Assembly (NCBI GenBank): GCA_036675275.1
Contig: JAKFFG010000027.1
Coordinates: 124,001 to 188,000, forward strand
Reading direction: 5' to 3'
DNA length: 64,000 bases
Origin: Pollutimonas sp036675275
Lineage (GTDB): Bacteria > Pseudomonadota > Gammaproteobacteria > Burkholderiales > Burkholderiaceae_B
The stretch's first letter is position 1, and every line of letters starts with the position of its first letter. Made by a program: the position numbers and the translations under genes. Below, piece by piece: positions 1 to 8,924 of this stretch. The notes beneath the pieces were generated by a model, which was not told the origin of the DNA, did no database searches, and was given only the letters and a program-made list of their open reading frames with translations.

Positions 1-751
1 GCGCCATATTCCTGTACCCGAACCGCAAACGCTGCGCGACGGCACGCGCCTGACCACACTGCACGGCAAGCCCTGCGCCATCGTCACGCGTTTGTCGGGC
101 GGCTACGAGCCGGCACCGAGCGCCGCGCACTGCGCGCTGGCCGGCACGACGCTGGCGCAAGCGCACCTGGCCGCCCAGGATTTCGGCATCAGGCAGCCCA
201 ATTTGCGCGGGCTTTCGTGGTGGCAGGAGACCTCGCCGAAAGTACTGCCTTTCCTGACCGGCGAACAGGCGTCGCTGCTGCAGCAAACGCTTGAAGAACA
301 AACCCGGTTCGCCGCCACAGACGTCTACCGCGCCCTTCCTTCGGGACCTGCCCATTGCGACCTGTTTCGCGACAACGTGCTATTCGATGGCACCTTCGAG
401 CTGCCGCGCATGGGTGGCTTCATCGACTTCTATTTTGCCGGATGCGACACATGGCTATTCGACGTTGCCGTCAGCGTAAACGACTGGTGTATCGAACGCC
501 ATACGGGGGCCTTGGACAACAGCAAGCTGGCCGCGTGGCTGGGCGCCTATGCGGCGGAAAGGCCCTTCACCGCACAGGAGAAAGCAGCATGGCCCACCCT
601 GTTGCAGGCGGCCGCCTTGCGCTTCTGGGTCTCGCGTCTGTACGATTTTTATTTGCCGCGGCCCGCGCAAACACTAAAGCCGCACGATCCCCGGCATTTC
701 GAGCGCATCCTGCTCGAACGCCGTGCTACCGATACGCTGCCGCTGCCTTAG
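1..751 (+). CDS. thrB: Homoserine kinase, ThrB type II, 5' end outside the window
   Basis: The frame is open from base 2 to the TAG at 749-751, so the start lies upstream of the window. The visible product (about 249 residues) has the aminoglycoside-phosphotransferase-like fold of the ThrB found in Burkholderiales and pseudomonads. It contains the catalytic-loop signature GPAHCDLFRDNVLF and then a GGFIDFYFAGCDTWLFDVAV segment that carries the metal-binding aspartate. By family knowledge it phosphorylates L-homoserine with ATP in threonine synthesis in the cytoplasm. An in-frame TTG at 92 is internal to the conserved fold and is not a credible start. Confidence 0.9.
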   Translation, partial: RHIPVPEPQTLRDGTRLTTLHGKPCAIVTRLSGGYEPAPSAAHCALAGTTLAQAHLAAQDFGIRQPNLRGLSWWQETSPKVLPFLTGEQASLLQQTLEEQTRFAATDVYRALPSGPAHCDLFRDNVLFDGTFELPRMGGFIDFYFAGCDTWLFDVAVSVNDWCIERHTGALDNSKLAAWLGAYAAERPFTAQEKAAWPTLLQAAALRFWVSRLYDFYLPRPAQTLKPHDPRHFERILLERRATDTLPLP

Positions 752-835
752 GCGCTGAAAGACTATTATCGATCTATCGCGCATCCGTGCGCGCTCAAAA
801 CCGGCGCCACGCGTCTTCAGGAAGTCCAAGTCATT

Positions 836-1651
836 ATGCAAGCTGCCACCCTTCCCATCACGTCCGGCTGGTCCTGGATACAGGATGGACTCAAGCTCTT
901 CAAGCGCCAGCCGATGGCGATGTTTTTCTGGAGCCTGATGACCGGATTTTTTATCACGGTCAGCTACATGATTCCCCTGCTCGGGCAATTGGCGCTGATC
1001 GCCAGCACCCCTTTGCTTACTTTCATCACGCTGAGCGCCTGCCGCAACATTGCGGCCGGGCGACCCATGCTGCTGCCGATGTGGCTGGAACCGCTTAGCG
1101 ACAAGGAAACCCGCAAAAGCCTGTTCGGCCTGGGCTTTGCCTACATGATCTGCTGCCTGGCCGGTGGATTCATTGCCACCCTGCCCTTTCTCGACGGCAT
1201 GATGAGCGCCATCGATGCCGAGGGCGTCATCAACGAACAGGCCCTGCTGCTTGCCATGCGCGGCCCGTTCATCACCTTCGCCTTGATATACGTGGTGATT
1301 TCCGCTCTGTTCTGGCACGCACCCGCCCTGATAGGCTGGCACCGCATCAAAATGACGCAGGCACTGTTTTTCTCCATGGTGGCCTGCTGGCGCAATAAAT
1401 GGCCATTCCTGGCATATGGAGTGAGCTGGGCCGCCATCTTCTTTGCCGTGCAGATGGTGGGCACAACCATGACCTCGCTGGGCATACCGGCGGGCATGGT
1501 GCAGATTCTGCTGACGCCGGTCAACATCGTTGTGGCCGCCGTCTTGTACTGCAGCTTTTACCCTGCCTATATCAGCGTATTCGGCGTCAATTATCCGGCC
1601 GAGCGCCATGATGATGCCGATGGCGACAAGGATGCAGACAACGTTCTATAG
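836..1651 (+). CDS. BPSS1780-family integral membrane protein
   Basis: The 271-residue product has at least five hydrophobic segments, near residues 22-60, 97-118, 140-165, 192-215 and 225-250. Its opening (ITSGWSWIQDGLKLFKRQPMAMFFWSL) is typical of the BPSS1780 family next to thrB in Burkholderiales. An AGGAAG Shine-Dalgarno-like stretch precedes the ATG. No biochemical function is established for the family. The last 65 bases overlap the convergent DUF192 gene. The C-terminal tail is unusually rich in Asp (HDDADGDKDADNVL). Confidence 0.8.
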   Translation: MQAATLPITSGWSWIQDGLKLFKRQPMAMFFWSLMTGFFITVSYMIPLLGQLALIASTPLLTFITLSACRNIAAGRPMLLPMWLEPLSDKETRKSLFGLGFAYMICCLAGGFIATLPFLDGMMSAIDAEGVINEQALLLAMRGPFITFALIYVVISALFWHAPALIGWHRIKMTQALFFSMVACWRNKWPFLAYGVSWAAIFFAVQMVGTTMTSLGIPAGMVQILLTPVNIVVAAVLYCSFYPAYISVFGVNYPAERHDDADGDKDADNVL

Positions 1652-1967
1652 CGGTGTCATAAGCCGGATACGCCAGGCAATACCCCGCCGGCAGCTCGAC
1701 GGCAGATGCGGCGCGCATGCAGCATGCCACACGGCCGGGCGTCAGATTGCTGATCTGCTTCAAGGGCTTGCCGCACGCATCCAGGAACACGACGTCAATT
1801 GAGTAAGTCATTCCAAAGGTGTGAATGGCCCGGCATGGCGACAGGTGCAAGCCGGTATGCCAGGGCAGACGGTCGCGGCCATGCAAGCCGCGTAGCCGAC
1901 CCCAGAAGCCCGTGGCCTTGCGCAGAGTGAGCGCGGGCACCGCATCATCTGCTATATCGTTCATCAT
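1587..1967 (-). CDS. DUF192 family protein at the downstream end of the Tad locus
   Basis: The 126-residue protein shows the DUF192 core: a WGRLRGLHGR motif, a GLHLSPCRAIHTFGMTYSIDVVFLD strand pair and a VELPAGYC segment. Many family members are exported, but no signal peptide is visible here, so a cytoplasmic location is inferred. It follows the Tad pilus genes on the same strand and overlaps the 3' end of the BPSS1780 gene tail to tail. Its biochemical role is not known. Its presence beside tad genes is a recurring arrangement in Burkholderiales, as far as I recall. Confidence 0.75.
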   Translation of the reverse strand: MMNDIADDAVPALTLRKATGFWGRLRGLHGRDRLPWHTGLHLSPCRAIHTFGMTYSIDVVFLDACGKPLKQISNLTPGRVACCMRAASAVELPAGYCLAYPAYDTAIERCLHPCRHRHHHGARPDN

Positions 1968-2028
1968 AATGTCGGCCTGTTCGCAGAGGCATCATTCGCC
2001 CATTTCCATCGGGTGGAAAGGCCGACGC

Positions 2029-2148
2029 TCACTGCACTTGAGAGTCGATTGTTGAGCTACAAATTGGCAGCATGAAAAGGAACACGCCGATCTCGCGCAT
2101 GGCTTCGGCCTGCGGGCGCTTGGTGACCATGTTCACCGCGCCGGCCAT
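2029..2148 (-). CDS. Possible 39-residue ORF directly after tadC
   Basis: A short frame starts 9 bases after the tadC stop codon on the same strand and ends with TGA at 2031-2029. The predicted peptide has a basic, helical beginning (MVTKRPQAEAMREIG) followed by one short hydrophobic stretch (VFLFMLPIC), like a small single-pass membrane protein. An alternative internal ATG at codon 7 would give 33 residues. No strong ribosome binding site is visible. I do not recognise a family. It occupies the place where other tad loci often have tadD or another small gene. Confidence 0.35.
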   Translation of the reverse strand: MAGAVNMVTKRPQAEAMREIGVFLFMLPICSSTIDSQVQ

Positions 2149-2157
2149 GCAAGTGCA

Positions 2158-3033
2158 TCAGAATTCTGTTCCCATGATCTTGATGACGATGGGAAAGCCG
2201 ATTACCAGGAAGGTGCACGGAAAAATACATAGCACCATGGGAAAAAGCATTTTCACGGGCGCCTCCAAGGCAAGCTTTTCTGCGCGCAGAAACCGTTCGG
2301 CGCGCCGTTGCTCAGACTGCGATCGCAGCAGAGGCCCCAGACTCATACCGAGCTGATCGGCCTGCGACAAGGCTGTCACAAGACTGCGCACCGCCGCAAG
2401 TCCTGTTCGTCCTGCCAGGTCCTCCAGGGCTTGCAGTCGCGGCATGCCCGCGCGCATATCGGCCAGAGCGTGCCGCAATTCGCCACGCAAAGGGCCTTCG
2501 GGCCCATGATGGGCGGCCTGCTGCAAAGCGCCCTGAAGATTCAGCCCTGCTTCGACGCACAACGTGGTCATATCGAGCAGGAATGGAAACTCACGCAACA
2601 TCACGGCCTGCCGGCGCAGCCCCATGTCGCGCAACCATAATCGCGGCCACCACATCAGAGCCAAGCCGGTTGCCGTGGTGAGCAACACACTGTGCACCAC
2701 CGATAAATTGAAGAATGCAGATAAGCACCCCGATCCAGTCAGTACAGCGAGGAAGAAAACCAGGCATTGAAGCGCGACCACATATTCCGGCTTCCATGAG
2801 GAAGCCAGTCCTGCAACTTGAATGCGGCGCCGGAGCAATTCGCGGGTCGGCCATGAAATGAACGGCCCGCATAGCCGGGAAACGGCGAGTATCCATGGCC
2901 AGGCCAACCTGAAGGCGGCACCATGTGAGGGACTGCCTAGATCGGCTTGTTGCGCAATCACAGGACGCGTAAAAACCCAGACCACCAGGCACAATGACAG
3001 ACCCGCGGCGATACAGCTGATCCAGAAGAACAT
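2158..3033 (-). CDS. tadC: Tad pilus inner-membrane platform protein TadC
   Basis: The 291-residue product is a type II secretion F-domain protein. It has an N-terminal membrane segment, a further pair near residues 86-127, the cytoplasmic T2SF domain (FLLDMTTLCVEAGLNLQGALQQAA ... LSQADQLGMSLGPLLRSQSEQRRAERFLRAEK), and a terminal hydrophobic hairpin (MLFPMVLCIFPCTFLVIGFPIVIKI). TadC is thought to form the inner-membrane platform for Flp pilus assembly together with TadB. It lies 3 bases behind tadB, so the two are almost certainly cotranscribed. Confidence 0.88.
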   Translation of the reverse strand: MFFWISCIAAGLSLCLVVWVFTRPVIAQQADLGSPSHGAAFRLAWPWILAVSRLCGPFISWPTRELLRRRIQVAGLASSWKPEYVVALQCLVFFLAVLTGSGCLSAFFNLSVVHSVLLTTATGLALMWWPRLWLRDMGLRRQAVMLREFPFLLDMTTLCVEAGLNLQGALQQAAHHGPEGPLRGELRHALADMRAGMPRLQALEDLAGRTGLAAVRSLVTALSQADQLGMSLGPLLRSQSEQRRAERFLRAEKLALEAPVKMLFPMVLCIFPCTFLVIGFPIVIKIMGTEF

Positions 3034-3036
3034 TGG

Positions 3037-3882
3037 TCATACCTGAATATTGACGATGCGCCGGATGAAGAATATTCCGAGCAGCTCGAGGCCCGCGATA
3101 ACGGCCAATACGATCCAGCCCATGGACGTATGCCATAGCGCCCGCATGGAATCCGGATCGAGCTGGTTCAATACCACGCCCAGCGCAATGGGAAGGCAGG
3201 CCATGACCCAGGCTTGCAGGCGCCCTTGCGACGTCAAGGCCTTTATGCGCCCAAGCAGATGCAAACGGGCGCGCAAGGTAGAAGCGATGCGCTCCAGCGT
3301 TTCCGCCAGGCTACCGCCGCTTTGGGCTGCGATCTTCAATGACGAAATCACCAGTCCGGCGCCCTCGGTAGGCATGCGCTGATACAGATGCGCCAGCGCC
3401 TGCTCAAACGATACACCCATGCGTTGCTCACGCAACATGAGGCCGAATTCCTGCGCGAGCGGCGCCGGCGATTGAGCGACGATATGTCGCAGGGCCGATT
3501 GCACGCCTGATCCCGCCCGCAATGCGCCTGCAAGCGCCTGAAGCAGATCGGGCAACTGCTCGTCGAAATGTTGCAGACGCCGGCGTTTCAACTGTTTGAT
3601 GCTGTATTGGGGCGCCACCAGAGCCAGCGTGCCCGCCACCCCGGAGATCCACACCGAACCCGTCCCTATATAAACCAGGCCGATAAGCAAGGCACAAACC
3701 ATCACATTGGCGAACCAAAGCTGGGCAGGATCCAGAAAGAGAAAGAACTCGCTCATACGTAGCGTTGCCTCCTTCTTGAATGCGGCGCGATAGCGGGCGT
3801 ATGCCTGTGCAAGCGATTTTTGCAGGAACCAGCTCAATACCGCCACCAGCACGGTGACGGAAAACAAAAGAATGATCACCAT
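3037..3882 (-). CDS. tadB: Tad pilus inner-membrane platform protein TadB
   Basis: The 281-residue product has an N-terminal membrane helix, a membrane pair near residues 57-90, a T2SF domain (LPDLLQALAGALRAGSGVQSALRHI ... LKIAAQSGGSLAETLERIASTLRARLHLLGRIKALTSQGRLQAW) and two C-terminal helices. This is the TadB pattern. It is the partner of TadC and of the TadA ATPase encoded 21 bases upstream. The start chosen (ATG at 3882) places the first transmembrane segment at residues 2-19. Confidence 0.88.
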   Translation of the reverse strand: MVIILLFSVTVLVAVLSWFLQKSLAQAYARYRAAFKKEATLRMSEFFLFLDPAQLWFANVMVCALLIGLVYIGTGSVWISGVAGTLALVAPQYSIKQLKRRRLQHFDEQLPDLLQALAGALRAGSGVQSALRHIVAQSPAPLAQEFGLMLREQRMGVSFEQALAHLYQRMPTEGAGLVISSLKIAAQSGGSLAETLERIASTLRARLHLLGRIKALTSQGRLQAWVMACLPIALGVVLNQLDPDSMRALWHTSMGWIVLAVIAGLELLGIFFIRRIVNIQV

Positions 3883-3903
3883 CAGCGTCTTTCCTCCGAA
3901 TCG

Positions 3904-5673
3904 TCACGCGTTCGGCTCCGACCCTAAAACATCGGATCGGGCGAAGGAACACATCGTGTCGCCGGCAGGCGTGCGCTTATCGAACCAGGCTATAGGCAGC
4001 CGCGCCCCCCCTGTTTCGTCCTGGAAACATTCAGGGATGGATCCACAGCCGGAGAATACCGCCGGCGGGCCGGCTTCATAGCGGAAAAGTTCTTGGGTCT
4101 GGATTCTGCCGCTCTCCATGCCGGTCACTTCGACTATGGATGTAATAAGTCGTCTTCCGGTACTCAATCTGGCTTGCTGTACGATGAAGTTGATGCTGGT
4201 TGCTATGTGTTCCCGTACGGCCGCCAAGGGAATATCCATGCCTGCCATCATGATCATCGTCTCCAGCCGGGCCAGCGCATCGCGCGGGCTATTGGCATGA
4301 AGAGTGGTAAGAGACCCTTCGTGTCCTGTATTCATGGCGGCCAGCATATCGAAGGATTCACCGCCTCGGCACTCGCCGATGACGATGCGGTCGGGCCGCA
4401 TGCGCAAGGCATTTCGGACCAGGTCGCGGATATTGATTTCGCCCCGGCCCTCCAGATTTGCCGGACGCGCTTCGAGGGCCACCAGGTGCTGGTGGTTCAA
4501 TCGCAACTCAGCCGCGTCTTCAATGGTGACTATGCGCTCGCCGGCGGGAATACAGTTGGACAATATATTGAGCAGTGTCGTCTTGCCCGAACCCGTCCCG
4601 CCAGACACTATGATGTTTTTCCGATGCTGGACACAGGCCGACAAAAAATCGCGCATGAATTCATCCAGTGCCCCAACCCGCAGGAGATCCTCCATCCCGG
4701 GCCTGCTGCGCGGAAACTTGCGTATAGTGATGCTGGCTCCCCGCAAGGCCACCGGCGGAATTACGGCATTGACTCGCGACCCGTCCCGCAGCCGCGCATC
4801 CACCATGGGAGAGCTTTCATCGATCCGGCGCCCCAGCGGTGAAACAATACGCTCGATAACCCCCAGCACAGCCTGTTCGCTGCTGAAAGCCGCCGAATGG
4901 CGAACCAGCCGGCCTCCCGACTCAATATAAATTTCGTCATGGCGATTTACCATGATCTCTGTGACGACATGATCCGCCAACAACGGTTCCAGAGGGCCCA
5001 GCCCGACCGCTTCATCCACCACTTCGGCCAGCAGTGCTTTTCGATTCATCGAAGCAGGCAGTTCTGTATCGTGCGCAATGATCTCGCGCATGGCCGCCGT
5101 CGCTTCACTGCGTAAGGCATCATCGCTCATGGTGGCGATATCGCGGCGCCGCAGATCCAGCGCCTCTAAGAGCGCCCCATGCAGGCGTCGGCGATGGCGA
5201 AGAACGGTATCCAGCCCAGGTTCATTCGAAGCATGGGTCAAGGCCGTCGCGCCCGCCAATGGCCGACCGATCGTGGCCAGGGGCATCAGCCCACGCCCCT
5301 GATCAGCAGCGATTTCCCGCGCATCCGTGGATTGAGGACTGAGCTTCGGATTATTTTCCATAACAGGATTTGCCAAGCAGTCGGTCATATGCCCGCATAG
5401 GCGTATAAGACAGGGTCCAATCACAATTTCATCGTCGACAACAAGGGGGCCGTATTGTGTTACGCGCTGCCCGTTGACCAGCGTACCGCTCAATGCGCCG
5501 AAATCCTCGAGAAACAGGCCGCCCTCGCGACGCTCTATGCGCGCGTGGCGCTTCGCGACCCGCCATGCTTTAAGCCGCAAGCCACAGTCAGGCGCTCGGC
5601 CAATAACCAGCGGCAACGCGACTTTTAGCGTGTCGACCGTACCATCTTCAAAACACAACTCCATCTCAAGCAT
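3904..5673 (-). CDS. tadA: FHA-domain fused to Tad secretion ATPase (TadA/CpaF)
   Basis: The 589-residue protein joins two modules. Residues 1 to about 95 form a forkhead-associated domain (IGRAPDCGLRLK near 24-35, KRHARIE near 41-47, SGTLVNGQRV near 62-71), a phosphothreonine-binding fold. Residues from about 160 on form the type II/IV secretion ATPase, with Walker A GGTGSGKTT at 358-366, Walker B RIVIGECRG near 429-437 and the EGSLTTLHANSPRDAL segment. The ATPase powers assembly of the Flp pilus at the inner membrane. The FHA domain suggests a phosphorylation-dependent input, which is inference. It sits 3 bases downstream of the secretin gene. Confidence 0.9.
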   Translation of the reverse strand: MLEMELCFEDGTVDTLKVALPLVIGRAPDCGLRLKAWRVAKRHARIERREGGLFLEDFGALSGTLVNGQRVTQYGPLVVDDEIVIGPCLIRLCGHMTDCLANPVMENNPKLSPQSTDAREIAADQGRGLMPLATIGRPLAGATALTHASNEPGLDTVLRHRRRLHGALLEALDLRRRDIATMSDDALRSEATAAMREIIAHDTELPASMNRKALLAEVVDEAVGLGPLEPLLADHVVTEIMVNRHDEIYIESGGRLVRHSAAFSSEQAVLGVIERIVSPLGRRIDESSPMVDARLRDGSRVNAVIPPVALRGASITIRKFPRSRPGMEDLLRVGALDEFMRDFLSACVQHRKNIIVSGGTGSGKTTLLNILSNCIPAGERIVTIEDAAELRLNHQHLVALEARPANLEGRGEINIRDLVRNALRMRPDRIVIGECRGGESFDMLAAMNTGHEGSLTTLHANSPRDALARLETMIMMAGMDIPLAAVREHIATSINFIVQQARLSTGRRLITSIVEVTGMESGRIQTQELFRYEAGPPAVFSGCGSIPECFQDETGGARLPIAWFDKRTPAGDTMCSFARSDVLGSEPNA

Positions 5674-5676
5674 TAT

Positions 5677-7158
5677 TTACTCCCGAAAATCGTATTGATT
5701 CCTTCCCTCGCGGGTGTGTTTTTCAGCGATAAGGACTTCGGATAACGGTTTGATCAGGGATGACGAACTTACCGAGGACGATGGGCCGCCCCCTTCCCAC
5801 TGCGAGCCCTCGCCCATCCATGGGTCCCAGCCGGGCTCGGAATGCACCGGCAACAGGCTTGGCAAGGTGTGGGCAGGGCGTACCGGTACATTGATGAGCT
5901 GCTCGGCGGGAAAGGCCGAGTCGAGAATTTCCTGGCCTTTGTGAACGCGGCGCATTAGATCGGGATGGTCGGGCGCCACGACGACTGGAGTGACAAATAT
6001 GGCCAATTCGGTCTCGTTACGCTGATAACGGGTCGATTTGAACAGGCGGCCCAGAATTGGAACATCGCCAAGTCCGGGCATTTTGTCGACATTGCGAGAT
6101 TCGTCTCGCGACAGAAATCCCGCCAGCACCAGTGTCTGGCCCGAACGCACATTGAATTCAGTGGCTGCCCGCCTGGTTTTTAGCGACGGTCCATTGGGCA
6201 CGGAAATGGAAGCATCCACAGAGCTGACCTCTACTTCGATGCGCGAACGCACAGCGCCGTTGCGTTCGATCTGAGGCGTGATCCTGAGCGAAACCCCGTA
6301 AGGCTTGAATGCTGTGTTAGTGTTACCGTTATTGTCTACGGTCGAATACGGTACCTCGCCTCCGGCTAGGAACTCGGCGGTTGCTCCACTGCGGGCAAGC
6401 AACTGCGGCTGGGCCAGTACGACGGCCTCGCCGGTTTGCGCCATGGCATTGATGCGCGCCGACAACAACGCATTGATACCGAAATACCCGGCGGCGACCG
6501 TCGCTGGAAACGGCATAGGCACCACTGGCAATCCGGGGCGGTCTGTCAAGCGTTTGGAACCACCATCCCATGAAAGCCCGGCATTGATGCCGCCATCGGC
6601 CGCCGTATTCCAACGCACGCCAAGCTCTTGCAACTGCACGCGAGGCACTTCGACGACCTGAACATCGAGCAAAACCATGCGATCCCAACCCACCGGGCTG
6701 GTGAAATCCAGCAACTGCGGATAGCGTTTTCCAAGTTCCGCGATCCGTTCGCGATCGCTATCGGACAAGTCGTCACCTTCTACCATCAGCTTATCGCCGA
6801 GGTTCGAGACCTTTGCGTTGGGGATGCGTTCGAGGGCGCTACGGAGCTCGTTTTGCATTTGGCGGGCCCCTTCAGGAGCCACCTCCACCTGATACCTATG
6901 GCGCTGGCCGTTGGAGGACCAGATCTGCAAGGCACTGGATCCTTCGTGCCGAGCGAAAACAATTACCTCTTTTTCTTCGGTGGTTACAGCGTTCAGGACA
7001 TGACCGTCCCCGACGGCGATGCGCGCGACGTCTGGAATTCCCAGCACTTTGACCTCCCCGACCTGCAGGCTCAAGAGCGTATCTTGACGGGCGGCCAAAC
7101 TTGCTGGCGCCGCTATAAGCAACACGGCAACGACGCCACGGCACAAGTTACGCATCAT
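5677..7158 (-). CDS. rcpA: Tad pilus outer-membrane secretin (RcpA/CpaC)
   Basis: The product has an N-terminal signal peptide (LCRGVVAVLLIAAPASLAA) and a pilus-formation N domain (LSLQVGEVKVLGIPDVARIAVGDGHVL). A BON-like/N-domain segment follows, then the secretin core with QPQLLARSGATAEFLAGGEVPY and a C-terminal TELAIFVTPVVV. It forms the outer-membrane pore for the Flp pilus. I placed the start at 7158, where an AGGA lies 8 bases upstream. The longest frame begins at 7185 inside cpaB, and ATG codons at 7167 and 7155 are also possible. Confidence 0.88.
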   Translation of the reverse strand: MMRNLCRGVVAVLLIAAPASLAARQDTLLSLQVGEVKVLGIPDVARIAVGDGHVLNAVTTEEKEVIVFARHEGSSALQIWSSNGQRHRYQVEVAPEGARQMQNELRSALERIPNAKVSNLGDKLMVEGDDLSDSDRERIAELGKRYPQLLDFTSPVGWDRMVLLDVQVVEVPRVQLQELGVRWNTAADGGINAGLSWDGGSKRLTDRPGLPVVPMPFPATVAAGYFGINALLSARINAMAQTGEAVVLAQPQLLARSGATAEFLAGGEVPYSTVDNNGNTNTAFKPYGVSLRITPQIERNGAVRSRIEVEVSSVDASISVPNGPSLKTRRAATEFNVRSGQTLVLAGFLSRDESRNVDKMPGLGDVPILGRLFKSTRYQRNETELAIFVTPVVVAPDHPDLMRRVHKGQEILDSAFPAEQLINVPVRPAHTLPSLLPVHSEPGWDPWMGEGSQWEGGGPSSSVSSSSLIKPLSEVLIAEKHTREGRNQYDFRE

Positions 7159-7168
7159 CGCCGGCATC

Positions 7169-8149
7169 CTATTCCGCTGGCACATCGGGCGGCATCACCG
7201 GGACAGCAGCCAGATCATAGATGCGCGATGTGTCGTTGGCTTCCGCGACCGACTGCATCCAGGCACTGACCAGTTCCGGTGCATAGGGCAAATCAAACAG
7301 TCCACTGCTCTGTCGAGGCGAAGGCGAGCCTGGCGTGAGCCGAGGCACATTCGCAATAGCCTTGTTGCCATAGATGACCGGTATCTTCTTGTTGGCCGGC
7401 GGCGGTGTGGCCGTGTCTACCCCCAACAGACTGGCAAGGTCGCCTCGCACCGCCTTCTGGGTCGCGGCGCCATCATTGGGATGGCGCAGGACGGCAGTAA
7501 TAGTGCCACTTTGCCTTGCCGCAACCAGTTTCACCGCATCCTCGGGCGCCGCGTCGAGCGTGACCGTTGCATATGCGCCCTGGCGCAACTGCGTGGCGTC
7601 GTGCGCGAGCTGAGTGTTCGTGCCCGTTGCCAATACCAGTACACCCTGCAGCAACGGAGCGGTAATGCGGCGCCGCCGGTACTCAAATGACACATAAAGG
7701 TCGATAAGGTCGCCAGGCTGCAGCAAACCGGACACGGAATTGATCGCATCGACCGGCATCGTGATGGCTCTGCGCCCGGTTGCCAGATGGGATGAAAAGG
7801 CAGTTTGCTGCTGCGCCACTGCATGCACGGGAAGAACGAGATCGCCCGCACGCAAAGGCGAACGCAACACCGTGCCGCTGAGTTCGCCATGGCGTTCGGG
7901 AGGAATGCTGTCGCTGGACGCCACAGATGCGGGAAATGACCTCAGCGCAAGGTGTTCAGGCGCCAGACGTGTGCCGACAGGAAGATCATGGGCCGCCACA
8001 ACACGGTTTACCATAGGCACCCGCGCTTGATCCTCGAGCAACTGGACCCGGCTTTGAATGTGCTGACGTGCGGCCCAGGCTGCACACAGGCCTGCTATGA
8101 GGGCCAGCAACAGCATGGCCATAGATCGGTTTATGACGGGCAGCCGCAT
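7169..8149 (-). CDS. cpaB: Tad pilus assembly protein CpaB/RcpC
   Basis: The 326-residue protein has one N-terminal transmembrane helix (SMAMLLLALIAGLCAAWAA). A SAF domain follows (VVAAHDLPVGTRLAPEHLALRSFPAS ... RAGDLVLP), and then the RcpC region (AITMPVDAINSVSGLLQPGDLIDLYVSF). Members act at the periplasmic side of the Tad secretin. The start at 8149 has AAGGAG six bases upstream; the frame remains open upstream to 8167. Its stop codon is followed directly by the rcpA start region. Confidence 0.87.
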   Translation of the reverse strand: MRLPVINRSMAMLLLALIAGLCAAWAARQHIQSRVQLLEDQARVPMVNRVVAAHDLPVGTRLAPEHLALRSFPASVASSDSIPPERHGELSGTVLRSPLRAGDLVLPVHAVAQQQTAFSSHLATGRRAITMPVDAINSVSGLLQPGDLIDLYVSFEYRRRRITAPLLQGVLVLATGTNTQLAHDATQLRQGAYATVTLDAAPEDAVKLVAARQSGTITAVLRHPNDGAATQKAVRGDLASLLGVDTATPPPANKKIPVIYGNKAIANVPRLTPGSPSPRQSSGLFDLPYAPELVSAWMQSVAEANDTSRIYDLAAVPVMPPDVPAE

Positions 8150-8170
8150 GGCAGCTCCTTCTTGCAAGAT

Positions 8171-8920
8171 TTATTCGATGTAATGAACAAACAAAGAGGT
8201 TCCATCCGCATTGAGCTGCGTAAACAGCATGATGCGCGCATCCTTGCGGCGCCAGGAGTTGGATTCATATGCGGCAAATGCGGGATCCTGCGCCCACCCT
8301 TCGCCACGCAATCGCCTCCCGACATAGGCAAAGAGCTCATCGGGAGCGAGCGCTACGCTGTAAACGTGCTGAATGACGGTATTCGAATTTTCGACCGAGC
8401 GAAGGCTGAATCGTCTCGCGGCGCCAGCCGGCAGCCACTGAAACGAGTCGTCCGCGCCGGTTGTGGCCGGGTTCGCGCCACCTGCGTCGACATACAGCGC
8501 CGACACATAGCCACGCGATCCATATGGAGACGTTTCGATTTCAGCCAGCCAATGCCAGTCCGGCTCCAGCCCTGACAGCACGATTTTATTTTTGAACGTC
8601 AGCATACGCTGGAAGATATCGGTGTGGACAGCCAGTGCCCGGGCCGCTTCGATAACCGGGTCAACCGAAGTAAAAAACTTTACGTAGGATGGCATGCCGG
8701 ATAATTGCATGACCTCGTATTGGTCCCACTGAAATTGCTTTGCCGCCAGGGTCGCGAGGCGATCTTCCACCTTATGAGCAGCGTGGGCTGGCAGCGCGGC
8801 GCAGGCCTGACTGGACAGCAGCGCAAGGCTCGCAAACATAAAGGCTTGCGGCATTCTGCTTGCCTGACGTAGCCAATGCCTGAAGGCAGTTGTCGATTCT
8901 GTTCTTATGCGTCTGTTCAT
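8171..8920 (-). CDS. Unrecognised exported protein within the Tad operon
   Basis: The 249-residue product begins with a long signal-peptide-like region (MNRRIRTEST ... FMFASLALLSSQACAALPAHA), so it is probably periplasmic or outer-membrane associated. The rest is mixed alpha/beta with no motif I can name. It ends in a strand-rich SWRRKDARIMLFTQLNADGTSLFVHYIE. I chose ATG at 8920 because TAGGGAC lies immediately upstream and the TadE-like gene stops at 8925. It lies between the pseudopilin genes and cpaB, so a role in pilus assembly is inferred from position only. RcpB or a lipoprotein-like accessory are alternatives I cannot confirm. Confidence 0.6.
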   Translation of the reverse strand: MNRRIRTESTTAFRHWLRQASRMPQAFMFASLALLSSQACAALPAHAAHKVEDRLATLAAKQFQWDQYEVMQLSGMPSYVKFFTSVDPVIEAARALAVHTDIFQRMLTFKNKIVLSGLEPDWHWLAEIETSPYGSRGYVSALYVDAGGANPATTGADDSFQWLPAGAARRFSLRSVENSNTVIQHVYSVALAPDELFAYVGRRLRGEGWAQDPAFAAYESNSWRRKDARIMLFTQLNADGTSLFVHYIE

Positions 8921-8924
8921 GTCC

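Noticed and set aside
674..1609. Long minus-strand open frame opposite the BPSS1780 gene
   Set aside because: It is antisense to a clear membrane-protein gene, is rich in His/Gln/Arg typical of shadow frames and matches nothing known.
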